In this document: positions 7,747 through 16,739 of the stretch, one piece after another
Layout of the letters: every line of letters starts with the position of its first letter
Numbering within the stretch: position 1 is the stretch's first letter
From: Devosia limi DSM 17137
GTDB lineage: Bacteria; Pseudomonadota; Alphaproteobacteria; Rhizobiales; Devosiaceae
DNA length: 64,000 bases
Assembly: GCF_900128975.1 (NCBI RefSeq)
Contig: NZ_FQVC01000016.1
Span: 1 to 64,000, forward strand
Direction of reading: 5' to 3'
Made by a program: the position numbers and the translations under genes
The notes under the pieces: model-generated
Databases searched by the model: none
Told to the model about the DNA's origin: nothing
What the model saw: only the letters and a program-made list of their open reading frames with translations

Positions 7747-9198
7747 ATGATGAGCAACAAGATGTGGGGCGGACGGTTTTCGACTGGCCCCGACGCCATC
7801 ATGGAAGAGATCAATGCCTCAATCGGCTTTGACCAGCGACTCTATAGGCAAGATATTGCCGGATCGATCGCCCATGCCACAATGCTCGCCGAGACGGGCA
7901 TTCTGACGCAGACTGACCGCGACGCCATCGTCGCCGGTCTAACCGAGGTGCTCGCCGAGATCGAGGCTGGCACGTTCACTTTCTCGCGTGCGCTCGAGGA
8001 CATTCACATGAATGTCGAAAGCCGTCTGCGCGAAAAGATCGGCGATGCCGCCGGGCGCCTGCATACGGCGCGCTCGCGCAACGATCAGGTTGCCACCGAT
8101 TTCAAGCTTTATGTCCGCGACACCATCGACACGCTGGTCATCCAGGTCACGACCCTGCAGCTGGCTCTGGTCAATCGTGCCGAAGCAGAAGCCGAAACCA
8201 TCATGCCCGGCTTTACCCATCTGCAGAGCGCCCAGCCGGTGACCTTTGGCCACCACCTGCTGGCCTATGTCGAAATGCTCGGCCGCGATGCCGGTCGTCT
8301 CCTCGATGCCCGCAAGCGCCTCAATGAAAGCCCGCTCGGCTCCGCCGCCCTGGCCGGCACCCCCTATCCTATCGATCGCGACCGCACGGCCGAACAGCTG
8401 GGCTTCGACCGCCCCACCGCCAATTCGCTCGATGCCGTCTCGGACCGCGACTTCATCCTCGAAACCCTGGCAGCTGCCTCGATCTGCGCCATGCACCTCA
8501 GCCGCTTTGCCGAGGAAATGGTGATCTGGTCATCGGCCCAGTTCGGCTTCGTCCGGTTGAGCGACAAGTTCACCACCGGCTCCTCGATCATGCCGCAGAA
8601 GCGCAATCCGGACGCCGCCGAGCTGGTGCGCGCCAAGATCGGCCGCATCCTGGGCGCCCTGACCAGCCTGATCGTGGTGATGAAGGGCCTGCCCCTCGCC
8701 TATTCCAAGGACATGCAGGAAGACAAGGAGGTCGCTTTCGACGCCCTTGATTCCCTGTCGCTGTCGCTGGCGGCGATGACCGGCATGGTCAGCGACATGA
8801 CCGCCAATCGCGAGCGCATGCGCGCCTCGGCCAGCGCCGGCTTCTCCACCGCCACCGACATTGCCGACTGGCTGGTGCGCGAGGTCAACATCCCCTTCCG
8901 CGATGCCCACCACATCACCGGTCAGATCGTTGCCCTAGCCGAACAGAAGGATTGCGGTCTCGAGGGCCTGACCATCGAGGACTTCAAGTCCGTCGATTCG
9001 CGCATCGATAGCCGCATCCACAAGGTCGTGACCGTCGAAGCCTCCGTCGCCGCTCGCCAGAGCTATGGCGGCACCGCCCCGGCCAATGTGCTGGCCCAGG
9101 CGGCGCGCTGGAAAACCATCCTGACGGGCGAAGCCCATGAGCCGCGCCCCTTGGCCAAGAAGAAGCATGGCGGCCACGGCGATGGCGGGGTTGAATAG
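7747..9198 (+). CDS. argH: Argininosuccinate lyase
   Basis: ArgH splits argininosuccinate into arginine and fumarate, the last step of arginine biosynthesis. The 483-residue protein shows the fumarase/aspartase superfamily signature [12 protein letters not shown] at about residues 279-290, the N-terminal MWGGRFSTG sequence, and the [10 protein letters not shown] substrate-binding segment. Two ATG codons in a row at 7747 and 7750 could both start translation. The histidine- and glycine-rich tail after about residue 465 goes beyond the usual C-terminus. It is divergent from tlpA and followed after 62 bases by a chaC-like gene, then lysA. Confidence 0.97.
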   Translation: MMSNKMWGGRFSTGPDAIMEEINASIGFDQRLYRQDIAGSIAHATMLAETGILTQTDRDAIVAGLTEVLAEIEAGTFTFSRALEDIHMNVESRLREKIGDAAGRLHTARSRNDQVATDFKLYVRDTIDTLVIQVTTLQLALVNRAEAEAETIMPGFTHLQSAQPVTFGHHLLAYVEMLGRDAGRLLDARKRLNESPLGSAALAGTPYPIDRDRTAEQLGFDRPTANSLDAVSDRDFILETLAAASICAMHLSRFAEEMVIWSSAQFGFVRLSDKFTTGSSIMPQKRNPDAAELVRAKIGRILGALTSLIVVMKGLPLAYSKDMQEDKEVAFDALDSLSLSLAAMTGMVSDMTANRERMRASASAGFSTATDIADWLVREVNIPFRDAHHITGQIVALAEQKDCGLEGLTIEDFKSVDSRIDSRIHKVVTVEASVAARQSYGGTAPANVLAQAARWKTILTGEAHEPRPLAKKKHGGHGDGGVE

Positions 9199-9260
9199 GC
9201 CCTGCGAATAGGCCACGCTTGCCCTCTCCCTCTGGGAGGGGGCAATAAACGGAGCCGCCG

Positions 9261-9980
9261 GTGAGCAGACAGACCCGACAGATGCGCCTGTCCGAACGTC
9301 ATGTCGCCTTGCTGCAACCGGACACCATCTCGGAAATCCTGCCGCCGCCGCCCGAGGGCATGCATGCCGCGACCCGCGACGACCACCTCGCCACCATGGC
9401 CGAGCTCATGGCGCAGGAACCCAAACTGCCGGAGATCTGGATCTTCGCCTATGGCTCCCTCATCTGGAAGCCAGCCTGCGATTTTGTCGAAATTCGCACC
9501 GGCCTGGTCCGCGGCTGGCATCGCGCCTTCTGCCTCGGCTGGAACAATCGCCACCGCGGCAGCGACGAAAATCCCGGCCTGATGCTGGCGCTGGACCGCG
9601 GCGGCGCCTGCAAGGGTGCGCTCTATCGCCTGCCGCCCGACCGGATCGAAGACAATTTCGTCAAGCTGTTCGAACGCGAAATGAGCTGGCGGCCCTCGCC
9701 CTTCCCGCCGCGCTGGGTCAATGCCCGCAGCGGTGACCGCGTCATTCGCGCCCTCACCTTCTGCATCGACCGCCAGTCCGGCCGCTATGTGACCGGCCTT
9801 TCCAACGAGGCCATCGCCGACGTGCTGGCCAAGGCTGTCGGCAGCCGCGGCTCCATGGCCGAATATCTGTTCGCCACCGTCAAGCACCTCGAGGACATGG
9901 GCATTCAGGACCCCCATCTCTGGCAGCTCCAGGAGCTGGTCGCCCGGCGCATCGAAGCGGCTTATGGGCTGGATCGATAA
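9261..9980 (+). CDS. ChaC-like glutathione-specific gamma-glutamylcyclotransferase (first paralogue)
   Basis: This 239-residue protein should cleave glutathione to 5-oxoproline and Cys-Gly in the cytoplasm. The ChaC signature FAYGSLIWKP lies at about residues 64-73, followed by RGWHRAFCLG and the LFEREM segment that supplies the catalytic glutamate. A 50-residue N-terminal extension before the fold is unusual. The start is GTG at 9261 with a GGAG eight bases upstream at 9251-9254. A second ChaC-like gene is present at 17184-17738; the two differ in length and sequence, so they are old paralogues rather than a recent duplication. Confidence 0.88.
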   Translation: MSRQTRQMRLSERHVALLQPDTISEILPPPPEGMHAATRDDHLATMAELMAQEPKLPEIWIFAYGSLIWKPACDFVEIRTGLVRGWHRAFCLGWNNRHRGSDENPGLMLALDRGGACKGALYRLPPDRIEDNFVKLFEREMSWRPSPFPPRWVNARSGDRVIRALTFCIDRQSGRYVTGLSNEAIADVLAKAVGSRGSMAEYLFATVKHLEDMGIQDPHLWQLQELVARRIEAAYGLDR

Positions 9981-10040
9981 GTCTTGCTTTTGTTTTTGAG
10001 ACCTCTGGCATAGAGGTCTTGCCAACATGACACACCCACC

Positions 10041-10112
10041 GTGTCATTCCGGCGAGAGCCGGAATCCAGTTTTCTTTACAGCGAAACTGGACCCCGGCTT
10101 TCGCGGGGGGGA
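10041..10112. repeat. Extragenic palindromic repeat pair (REP-like)
   Basis: Two facing palindromes lie between chaC and lysA: a GTCATTCCGGC...GCCGGAATCCA unit and an ACCCCGGC...GCGGGG unit, joined by an inner CCAGTTT/AAACTGG pair. The same kind of unit recurs at 11431-11459, 17115-17143 and 23211-23242. Such REP-like elements are frequent between alphaproteobacterial genes and can form hairpins in mRNA. Confidence 0.7.
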
Positions 10113-10144
10113 CGGGCGGTGGGGAAACCCGGAAAGTCACATCC

Positions 10145-11404
10145 TTGGTCCACCATTTCGAGCATCGCGACGGCACCCTCTATGCCGAGGACATCAACCT
10201 GAACGAACTCGCCGCCAAGGTGGGCACCCCGTTCTATGTCTATTCATCGGCGACGCTCCGTCGCCATGTCCGCGTGGTCAAGGCGGCCTTTGAGGGCATT
10301 CCGACCCTGCTCGCTTATGCGATGAAAGCCAATTCCAACCAGGCCGTGCTCAAGCTGATGGCCTCCGAAGGCGCCGGCGCCGACGTGGTCTCGCTGGGCG
10401 AACTTGAACGTGCCTTGGCCGCCGGCATCAAGCCGGAAATGATCGTGTTTTCCGGCGTCGCCAAGACCGTCGCCGAAATGCGCCGGGGCCTGGAAGTCGG
10501 AATTCACTGCTTCAATGTCGAAAGCGAACCCGAGCTGGAACGCCTCGACATGGTCGCGTCCAGCATGGGCAAGATTGCGCGCGTCTCGGTGCGCATCAAC
10601 CCCGATGTCGATGCCCGTACCCACGCCAAGATTTCCACCGGCAAGGCCGAAAACAAGTTCGGCATCCCCTATGCCCGCGCCCGCGAGGTCTATGCCCGCA
10701 TTGCCGAGATGGCCAATGTGCAGCCGGTTGGCGTCGACATGCATATCGGCAGCCAGATCACCGACCTCGAACCCTTCGGCGATGCCTTCACCCTGCTCGC
10801 CGAGCTGGTGACGCAGCTGCGCGCCGATGGCCACCAGCTTGAGCATGTCGATGTCGGCGGCGGTCTCGGCATTCCCTATAACGCCGAGGAAGACGCCCCG
10901 CCGCGCCCGGAGGCCTATGCATCAGTAGTGCGCGCCAAGGTCGAACAACTCGGCGTCAAGCTGGTCATCGAACCCGGGCGCCTATTGGTCGGCAATGCCG
11001 GCATCATGGTCACCAAGGTCGAGTATGTGAAGGAAGGCGGCACCAATTTCGTCATCGTCGACGCGGCGATGAACGACCTGCTTCGCCCGACCCTTTATGA
11101 GGCCCACCACGATGTGGTGCCGGTCAATCACTCCAACCTCGCCCCGATCACCGCCGATATCGTCGGGCCGGTCTGCGAGACCGGTGACTACCTTGCCAAG
11201 GCCCGCACCATGCCGGGCGTGAAGGAGGGCGATCTGCTCGCCGTCATGAGCGCCGGCGCCTATGGCGCCGTCATGGCCTCGACCTACAATTCGCGCCCGC
11301 TGATCCCCGAAATCCTGGTCGACGGCGACCGCTTCCACGTCATCCGCCCCCGCAAATCCATCGACGAGCTGCTGGCGCTCGACAGCGTCCCCGACTGGCT
11401 CTAG
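10145..11404 (+). CDS. lysA: Diaminopimelate decarboxylase
   Basis: LysA removes CO2 from meso-diaminopimelate to give lysine, the last step of lysine biosynthesis. The 419-residue PLP enzyme shows the cofactor lysine in AYAMKANSN (about residue 61), the HIGSQI segment, the DVGGGLGIPY glycine loop, and the EPGRLLVGNAG motif of fold-type III decarboxylases. The only start that keeps the expected N-terminus (VHHFEHRDGTLYAED) is TTG at 10145, with GGAAAG about eight bases upstream. It follows the REP-like pair and is in the same direction as argH. Confidence 0.95.
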   Translation: MVHHFEHRDGTLYAEDINLNELAAKVGTPFYVYSSATLRRHVRVVKAAFEGIPTLLAYAMKANSNQAVLKLMASEGAGADVVSLGELERALAAGIKPEMIVFSGVAKTVAEMRRGLEVGIHCFNVESEPELERLDMVASSMGKIARVSVRINPDVDARTHAKISTGKAENKFGIPYARAREVYARIAEMANVQPVGVDMHIGSQITDLEPFGDAFTLLAELVTQLRADGHQLEHVDVGGGLGIPYNAEEDAPPRPEAYASVVRAKVEQLGVKLVIEPGRLLVGNAGIMVTKVEYVKEGGTNFVIVDAAMNDLLRPTLYEAHHDVVPVNHSNLAPITADIVGPVCETGDYLAKARTMPGVKEGDLLAVMSAGAYGAVMASTYNSRPLIPEILVDGDRFHVIRPRKSIDELLALDSVPDWL

Positions 11405-11430
11405 GCGCCGACCGCATCACGCCCACCGAC

Positions 11431-11459
11431 TGTCATCCCGGCGAAAGCCGGGGTGATAC
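11431..11459. repeat. Extragenic palindromic repeat (REP-like)
   Basis: A TGTCATCCCGGC...GCCGGGGTGATA hairpin follows the lysA stop and shares its core with the repeat at 10041. It may serve as transcript end or stabiliser for lysA; no T-tract follows. Confidence 0.65.
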
Positions 11460-11543
11460 CGAGTGTGCGAAGTGACGCAAACCGATGCTGACAGGGCTTG
11501 TCAGCACCCCCGCATCATACTCTCCTGGCCTTAGGAGATATCG

Positions 11544-12644
11544 ATGACCACGCTCACCAATCGCCAGCTCAACCGCGCCACGCTGGCACGCCAGCTCTTG
11601 CTGCAGCGCACCGCCATGCCAGTCATCGACGCCGTCGATCTGCTCATCGGTCTGCAGGCCCAGACCACCAATGGCCCCTATCAGGCGCTGTGGAGCCGCC
11701 TCGACGGCTTCACCCCGGCATCACTGACTGCTGCCATCCTGGACAAATCGCTGCTACGCGCGACCACCATGCGTTCCACGCTGCACCTGCATACTGTGCC
11801 CGACCTGCTGTCGATCCGCCCGCTGGTGCAGCCGATGCTGGAGCGCACATTCCTTTCAGCCGCCAAGGCCAGCGCCACCAATGCCGCTCGCCCCGCGCTG
11901 CATGCACGGGGTGTTGCGCTTCTCGATCAGCAGCCGATGACCGCGGGCGAGTTGGGCAAGCAATTGGTGCAATCCTGGCCGGATGGGGATCCGCGAGTGC
12001 TGGCGCAGGTGCTGCAATGCCTGGAAACGCTGATCCAGATTCCACCGACCCGCATCTGGGGCCATGGCGGCGCACCGCTGCTGTCGCGCCTGGAAAACTG
12101 GCTCGGCTGCGGTCTCGCCGAACCGGCCGATCTCAAGCAGTTGACGCTGCGCTATCTGGCCGCTTTTGGCCCCGCCAGCATCAGCGATATGCAGACCTGG
12201 TGCGGCCTCACCCGCCTGGCCCCCATACTCGAGAGCCTGCGCCCGCAATTGGCGACTTTCACCGCTGAAGACGGCCGCACGCTCTACGATCTTCCCGATG
12301 CGGCGCGCCCCGATGCCGACACGCCGGCGCCCGTCCGCTTTCTGCCCGAATATGACAATGTCTTGCTGGGCTATGCCAACCGGCTCCGCATCCAGCCACC
12401 GGAGGCCAAACGGCTGATGCCTATGGTCAATGGCTATCCACCCACCTTTACCCATGATGGCTTTATCGCCGGAAAATGGTCTCTCGCGCGCAGGAAAGAC
12501 AATGTCCGCCTGACCATCATCCAGTTCAAACGGCTCCGCCAACGCGCGCTTGCCGAAGTCGAGCAGGAGGGTCGCGCCATGGCGCATTTCCTCACCGAGG
12601 GAAAGGCAGTCATCGACGCTGAGTTTGTCGCCGCGCCGGCCTAG
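11544..12644 (+). CDS. Winged-helix DNA-binding protein, AlkZ/YcaQ-like (HTH_42)
   Basis: This 366-residue protein belongs to the HTH_42 (PF06224) group that includes the AlkZ and YcaQ DNA glycosylases. Those enzymes remove bulky or crosslink-derived bases. Typical sequences here are the opening LNRATLARQLLLQRT, the GLQAQTTNGPYQALWSRL segment, LLRATTMRSTLHLHT, the FLPEYDNVLLGY motif and the final GEGRAMAHFLTEG-like end. The characteristic catalytic QxQ seen in well-studied AlkZ proteins appears as GLQAQ at about residues 35-39. Actual glycosylase activity is inferred from family only. Its stop overlaps the convergent receiver gene in a shared CTAG. Confidence 0.8.
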   Translation: MTTLTNRQLNRATLARQLLLQRTAMPVIDAVDLLIGLQAQTTNGPYQALWSRLDGFTPASLTAAILDKSLLRATTMRSTLHLHTVPDLLSIRPLVQPMLERTFLSAAKASATNAARPALHARGVALLDQQPMTAGELGKQLVQSWPDGDPRVLAQVLQCLETLIQIPPTRIWGHGGAPLLSRLENWLGCGLAEPADLKQLTLRYLAAFGPASISDMQTWCGLTRLAPILESLRPQLATFTAEDGRTLYDLPDAARPDADTPAPVRFLPEYDNVLLGYANRLRIQPPEAKRLMPMVNGYPPTFTHDGFIAGKWSLARRKDNVRLTIIQFKRLRQRALAEVEQEGRAMAHFLTEGKAVIDAEFVAAPA

Positions 12645-13051
12645 CCCTGCATGGCCTGGCGCGCCAGCGACACCACTTCCACCGGCTTGCCCGCCAGTGC
12701 ATCGTCGATCTTGGCCAGCAGGTCCGCCAGCGTGAACGGCTTGACGATGACATCATAGATCAGCGCATCCAGCCCGTGGGCACGCTCGCGCTGATCGGCA
12801 AAGCCGGTCATGAGCACGATGATCATCTGCGGATACTTGGCCGCCACATGCAGCGCCAGCGCGATGCCGTCCATGATCGGCATCTTGATATCTGACAGCA
12901 TCAGGTCGAACCGGCCATGCTCGGCATCGGCCGTTTCGGCGGCCAGGCCGCCATCTTCCTCTGCCACCACTTCGTGCCCCTTCATGGTCAGGGCGCTGAC
13001 GACGAAGGCCCGGACGGATGGATCGTCTTCGGCGACAAGTATGCGAGCCAT
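12641..13051 (-). CDS. Receiver-only response regulator (CpdR/CheY-like)
   Basis: A 136-residue single-domain receiver shows acidic D9/D10, phosphoacceptor D54 in LSDIKMPIMDG, threonine T82 in LMTGF and lysine K104 in VIVKPF, so phosphorylation should be intact. No output domain follows; a short tail continues after about residue 122. Receiver-only proteins with the LMTGF and KPF pattern next to a zinc-ribbon protein and ftsEX are common in Rhizobiales, and resemble the cell-cycle protein CpdR, which controls ClpXP proteolysis. CpdR identity is not proven. Its start overlaps the zinc-ribbon gene stop by one base, so the two are one operon. Confidence 0.85.
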   Translation of the reverse strand: MARILVAEDDPSVRAFVVSALTMKGHEVVAEEDGGLAAETADAEHGRFDLMLSDIKMPIMDGIALALHVAAKYPQMIIVLMTGFADQRERAHGLDALIYDVIVKPFTLADLLAKIDDALAGKPVEVVSLARQAMQG

Positions 13052-13911
13052 CAGTGGTCCTTTCCCGAGATTGCTGCGGCGGCCCCTGCCGCTGACTTGG
13101 CGGCGGCCCCTGGAACCGAGCCTGCGCCCGTAAAGCTCAGTCGCACCCGTGCCGCATCGGCAGGCGGCTGCGTCAATTGTGTTTCGATCATCGCGCTTTC
13201 GCCCGCCATCAGGTCACGGACCTGCGGCGTCAGACTCCACTCATAGATGGCCTCGCCCGCCTCGTTCAGCAAGGTCACCACCACGGGCGGGATAACCACC
13301 GGCACAGGCTTCAGCCCGACCAGTTCGGCCGAAACCACCAACACGTCCTTGCCATCGCGCCTCGTGCGCATGGTCTGGATGCCGGAAATGTCGAGCCCGA
13401 TCACATTGACCCCAAGCCCGACCTTTCCATATAGCCCCGCTGCAGCCGGAAACTGCTCGACGATCTGCACACGCCCGAAATAAGCGACAGCCAGCAGCCC
13501 GACCAGCACCAGGCTGCCCATAATGCGCGCAGCGCGGCGCACCTGCCCTAGCGGCAAGGTTGCGGCTCGGGCGTTCTGACGCCGCGAAAACGCCTTCTGC
13601 CGATTGCGGATCAGCACCGGATCGATACTGTCCGCATTCGCGTCGGTCGCTGCCTGTTGCTCGGCCACCGCGGCCAGTCGCGCCGCAAGTTCAGCCGCAA
13701 CGCGGCGCTCTTCATCAGCCATGATTTCGTCGAGTCCATCCTCGGCCATATTATTGGAAAGCTTGTCGTCCGAGTCAGGCGGGACGACATCCAGCGCCAC
13801 CTGTTTCCAGGCGCCCTGGCAGTGGGCACACTGTACTTTACGGCCAGCCGCACCGATGGCCTCATAGGTCACCTGGTATCGTGTCTGGCAATGAGGACAG
13901 GTAATTATCAT
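13051..13911 (-). CDS. MJ0042-type zinc-ribbon membrane protein (DUF3426-like)
   Basis: This 286-residue protein opens with an MJ0042 zinc ribbon (ITCPHCQTRYQV, then CAHCQGAW; four cysteines at about 5, 8, 28 and 31). A charged linker leads to one transmembrane helix (about residues 131-147, MGSLVLVGLLAVAYFG). The C-terminal periplasmic domain, about 130 residues, contains the ALL-NEAGEAIYEW type segment of DUF3426. No enzymatic motif is visible. Topology predicts a cytoplasmic zinc ribbon and periplasmic domain. It is translationally coupled to the receiver gene and divergent from ftsE with 220 bases between them. The neighbourhood suggests a cell-envelope or division-linked role, but this is inference. 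Confidence 0.8.
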   Translation of the reverse strand: MIITCPHCQTRYQVTYEAIGAAGRKVQCAHCQGAWKQVALDVVPPDSDDKLSNNMAEDGLDEIMADEERRVAAELAARLAAVAEQQAATDANADSIDPVLIRNRQKAFSRRQNARAATLPLGQVRRAARIMGSLVLVGLLAVAYFGRVQIVEQFPAAAGLYGKVGLGVNVIGLDISGIQTMRTRRDGKDVLVVSAELVGLKPVPVVIPPVVVTLLNEAGEAIYEWSLTPQVRDLMAGESAMIETQLTQPPADAARVRLSFTGAGSVPGAAAKSAAGAAAAISGKDH

Positions 13912-14131
13912 GCGGCCGCGTGTGGGGAGGGCAATATGCCGACCCTGACCCTAGCCGGAGGGTGTTAATACTCCTCAAACCTGCGGGCGGCGCACCACAT
14001 TTGCACCGTATTCACATCCCAAAGCCTGCCTGCTGCCGCCATGCGGTTCGCACCCTGATACACTGGCCGCACGCCTGATTCGCGTCAGGCGATCCGACCG
14101 GTAACGTTCGCAACATTGGGAGCCGCCTGTA

Positions 14132-14794
14132 TTGATCGAGTTTTCCGATGTGGGCCTGCGCTACGGCAATGGTCCAGAAATCCTGCGGGACCTGACCTTT
14201 TCGATCGAGCCGGGCTCGTTCCACTTCCTGACCGGCCCTTCAGGCGCCGGCAAGACCAGCTTGCTGCGCCTGCTGCTGCTGTCGCTCAAGCCATCGCGCG
14301 GCCGCGTCACCATGTTCGGCGAGGACGTTTCCGACCTCAGCCAGGACCGCCTGCTGCAGATGCGCCGCCATATTGGCATCGTCTTCCAGGAATTCCGCCT
14401 GCTCGACCATCTGACCACGTTTGAAAACGTTGCCCTGCCGCTGCGCGTCCTGGGTCAGCCCGAGAGCGAGTATCGCCCCAATGTCACCGAATTGCTCGAA
14501 TGGGTCGGGTTGGGCGAACGCATGAACGCACTACCCTCACTGCTCTCTGGTGGTGAGAAACAGCGTGCTGCCATTGCCCGCGCCGTCATCGCCCGCCCCA
14601 AAGTGCTGCTCGCAGACGAGCCCACCGGCAATGTCGATCCGGACCTGTCGAGCCGCCTGGTGCACCTGTTTGCCGAACTTAACCGCACGCTGGGCATGAC
14701 CATCATTCTGGCCACCCACGAATTGCCCTTGCTCGACCAGTTCTCCTATCCGCGCATGTTGCTCTCCAGGGGCGAGTTGGTGATCCATGATTGA
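14132..14794 (+). CDS. ftsE: Cell-division ATP-binding protein FtsE
   Basis: FtsE is the ATPase of the FtsEX complex that activates septal peptidoglycan hydrolases. The 220-residue ABC protein shows Walker A GPSGAGKT (35-42), the signature LSGGEKQR (138-145) and Walker B VLLADEPT (158-165). The start is TTG at 14132, supported by GGGAG at 14118-14122 and the usual IEFSDVGLRYG opening. It overlaps ftsX by eight bases. Both are downstream of a 220-base divergent region shared with the zinc-ribbon gene. Confidence 0.95.
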   Translation: MIEFSDVGLRYGNGPEILRDLTFSIEPGSFHFLTGPSGAGKTSLLRLLLLSLKPSRGRVTMFGEDVSDLSQDRLLQMRRHIGIVFQEFRLLDHLTTFENVALPLRVLGQPESEYRPNVTELLEWVGLGERMNALPSLLSGGEKQRAAIARAVIARPKVLLADEPTGNVDPDLSSRLVHLFAELNRTLGMTIILATHELPLLDQFSYPRMLLSRGELVIHD

Positions 14795-15716
14795 GCAACT
14801 GAAATCTTTCCTGCCGCGCCGCGGCGGCGGGGCCCAGATCGTGCCCGAGCGCAGCGTCGCTGGCCGCACCCTGCTGCTGATGATTACGATCATGAGCTTC
14901 CTGTCGGCGGTGACGCTTGGTGGCGTGGTGCTGGTGCAGAAATCCGCGATCGCTTGGTCGTCCGATGTCGGCCGCGAAGTCACCATCCAGATCCGCCCGG
15001 TCGAGGGGGAGGTGATGGAATCCAACCTGCGCACCGCCGTTGCGCTGGCCGAAGCCACGCCCGGCGTCGCTGCCGCCCATGCCTTGACCCTGGCCGAAAG
15101 CGAAAAGCTGCTTGAGCCCTGGCTCGGTGCCGGCCTCGATCTCACGGCCATTGAAGTGCCGCGCCTCGTCATCGTGCAACTCGCCGATCCGACGGATGCC
15201 GATATCGAAGGGCTGACGCGTAATCTCGGCGCCATCAAGGGCGCAAGCCTGGACACCCATGCCGCCTGGCGCCAACAACTCAACACCATGGCCGGCGCCG
15301 TGGTGATTTCCGGGCTGATGGTGCTAACCCTGATCGGGATTGCGACCGTTCTTGCTATCGTCTTTGCCACCCGCGGCGCCATGGCTTCCAACCGCGAAAT
15401 TGTCGACGTGCTCCACTATATCGGGGCCTCCAACAAGTTCATTGCCGGCGAATTCCAGGGGCGGTTTCTGTCTATCGGCCTGCAAGGCGGCCTGCTGGGC
15501 GCCCTCGCAGCGGTCCTGTTCTTCGCCCTGGTCGGCATGGCCGCCGGCAACGTCCTGTCGGGCGAAGCCAGTGCCCAGGTCGGCGTGCTGTTCGGGCGTT
15601 TTGCCCTCGGTATCGATGGAATTCTGGGCATTGCCGCTGTCGTCCCGGTGATCGCCGCGCTCACTGCCATAACCTCGCGCACCACGACGCAACGCTTCCT
15701 GGCCGAGACTTCCTGA
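14787..15716 (+). CDS. ftsX: Cell-division permease-like protein FtsX
   Basis: FtsX is the membrane partner of FtsE. The 309-residue protein has an N-terminal cytoplasmic stretch, a first transmembrane helix (about residues 28-52), a large periplasmic domain (about 55-165) that binds amidase activators or hydrolases, and three further helices (about 171-196, 222-252 and 273-297). That is the FtsX fold. Sequence outside the membrane helices is poorly conserved, as is usual for the family. The start ATG lies inside the end of ftsE (eight-base overlap), so the two are co-translated. Confidence 0.93.
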   Translation: MIEQLKSFLPRRGGGAQIVPERSVAGRTLLLMITIMSFLSAVTLGGVVLVQKSAIAWSSDVGREVTIQIRPVEGEVMESNLRTAVALAEATPGVAAAHALTLAESEKLLEPWLGAGLDLTAIEVPRLVIVQLADPTDADIEGLTRNLGAIKGASLDTHAAWRQQLNTMAGAVVISGLMVLTLIGIATVLAIVFATRGAMASNREIVDVLHYIGASNKFIAGEFQGRFLSIGLQGGLLGALAAVLFFALVGMAAGNVLSGEASAQVGVLFGRFALGIDGILGIAAVVPVIAALTAITSRTTTQRFLAETS

Positions 15717-15803
15717 GCCTTTCTCTAGCCAAGTCCCCTCACGCCCGCTATGACGGCGCGCATGAGGGCGCACGGCGCCCAGGCGCAGGAGCGAGACAAG
15801 CAT

Positions 15804-16613
15804 ATGGTCGTCCAGGCAATTCGGTCCGCTCTGTTCTATATCTTTTTCATCGGACAAACGGTGCTTGTCGCCGTCAGCATCGGCACCATTGCGCTGGTGA
15901 CCGGTGGCCGCACCATTCTCAGCTGGAACATTGCCAAATACTGGTGCCGGTCCAACCTGTCGATGCTGCGCTGGATCGCCGGTGTCCGCACCAAGGTCAC
16001 CGGCACCGAGAACATCCCCGAGGGCGGCTGCATCATTGCCGCCAAGCACCAGAGCGATTGGGATGTCTTCGCCATCTTCCCCCATACCGGCCGTCCTGCC
16101 TATATCGTCAAGAAGGAGCTGATGCGCATCCCCTTCTTCGGCTGGGCCGCCCGCTCGCTCGACTGTATCGAAGTCGACCGCAAGAAGGGCGCCGAGGCCA
16201 TTCCCTCGATGATGCGCCAGGCCCATGCTGCTATCGAACGCGGCTGCCGCATCGTGATTTTCCCCGAAGGCACCCGCAAGGCGCCGCTCGCCCCCGCTGA
16301 ATATCGGCAGGGCATTGGCCGACTCTATGCCGAGCTCAATGTGCCGGTGGTGCCGGTAGCGCTCAATTCGGGTCTGTTCTGGGGCCGCAATAGCCTCGTG
16401 ATCTGGCCGGGCACCGCCGAAGCCAAGTTCTTGGCCCCAATTGAGCCGGGACTGGCGCCAAATGTTTTCCAGGAGCACCTTAAAGCTGCCATCGAAACAG
16501 AATCGGATGAGCTGATCTTTGATGCGATCGATCGCGGCCTGTCCCGCCCCATAGACGATCGTCTGCGTGCCGCTATTGATACCCGCAAGGGATCGCGCTC
16601 CAAGGCCCGCTAA
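15804..16613 (+). CDS. plsC: 1-acyl-sn-glycerol-3-phosphate acyltransferase (PlsC-type)
   Basis: The 269-residue enzyme should acylate lysophosphatidic acid to phosphatidic acid at the inner membrane. The HxxxxD catalytic motif is in AKHQSDWDVF and the FPEGTR motif follows about 80 residues later, both diagnostic for the PlsC superfamily. A hydrophobic N-terminal helix anchors it. I place the start at ATG 15804, with AGGAG at 15787-15791, rather than the upstream ATG at 15750, which adds a charged tail. It lies 87 bases after ftsX in the same direction, a pairing common in Rhizobiales. Confidence 0.88.
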   Translation: MVVQAIRSALFYIFFIGQTVLVAVSIGTIALVTGGRTILSWNIAKYWCRSNLSMLRWIAGVRTKVTGTENIPEGGCIIAAKHQSDWDVFAIFPHTGRPAYIVKKELMRIPFFGWAARSLDCIEVDRKKGAEAIPSMMRQAHAAIERGCRIVIFPEGTRKAPLAPAEYRQGIGRLYAELNVPVVPVALNSGLFWGRNSLVIWPGTAEAKFLAPIEPGLAPNVFQEHLKAAIETESDELIFDAIDRGLSRPIDDRLRAAIDTRKGSRSKAR

Positions 16614-16675
16614 TCACTACATATTGACAACTTTAACGATCCCTGCCTACATGTAGGCGTGCTGCGTGTGGGCGC

Positions 16676-16709
16676 TTGACGTCTATTGCATTTTGTTCTA
16701 TTTTTGTTC
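16676..16709 (+). promoter_or_regulatory. Sigma-70-type promoter overlapped by a LexA (SOS) box
   Basis: A TTGACG element (16676-16681) and a TATTTT element (16699-16704) are separated by exactly 17 bases. Overlapping the -10 is GTTC at 16695-16698 and GTTC at 16706-16709 with seven bases between them: the direct-repeat LexA box GTTC-N7-GTTC of alphaproteobacteria. LexA bound there would cover the -10 region. The gene downstream starts at 16740. Confidence 0.75.
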
Positions 16710-16739
16710 TACTTCTGGCGCAGCAGGGGAACGGCAACA

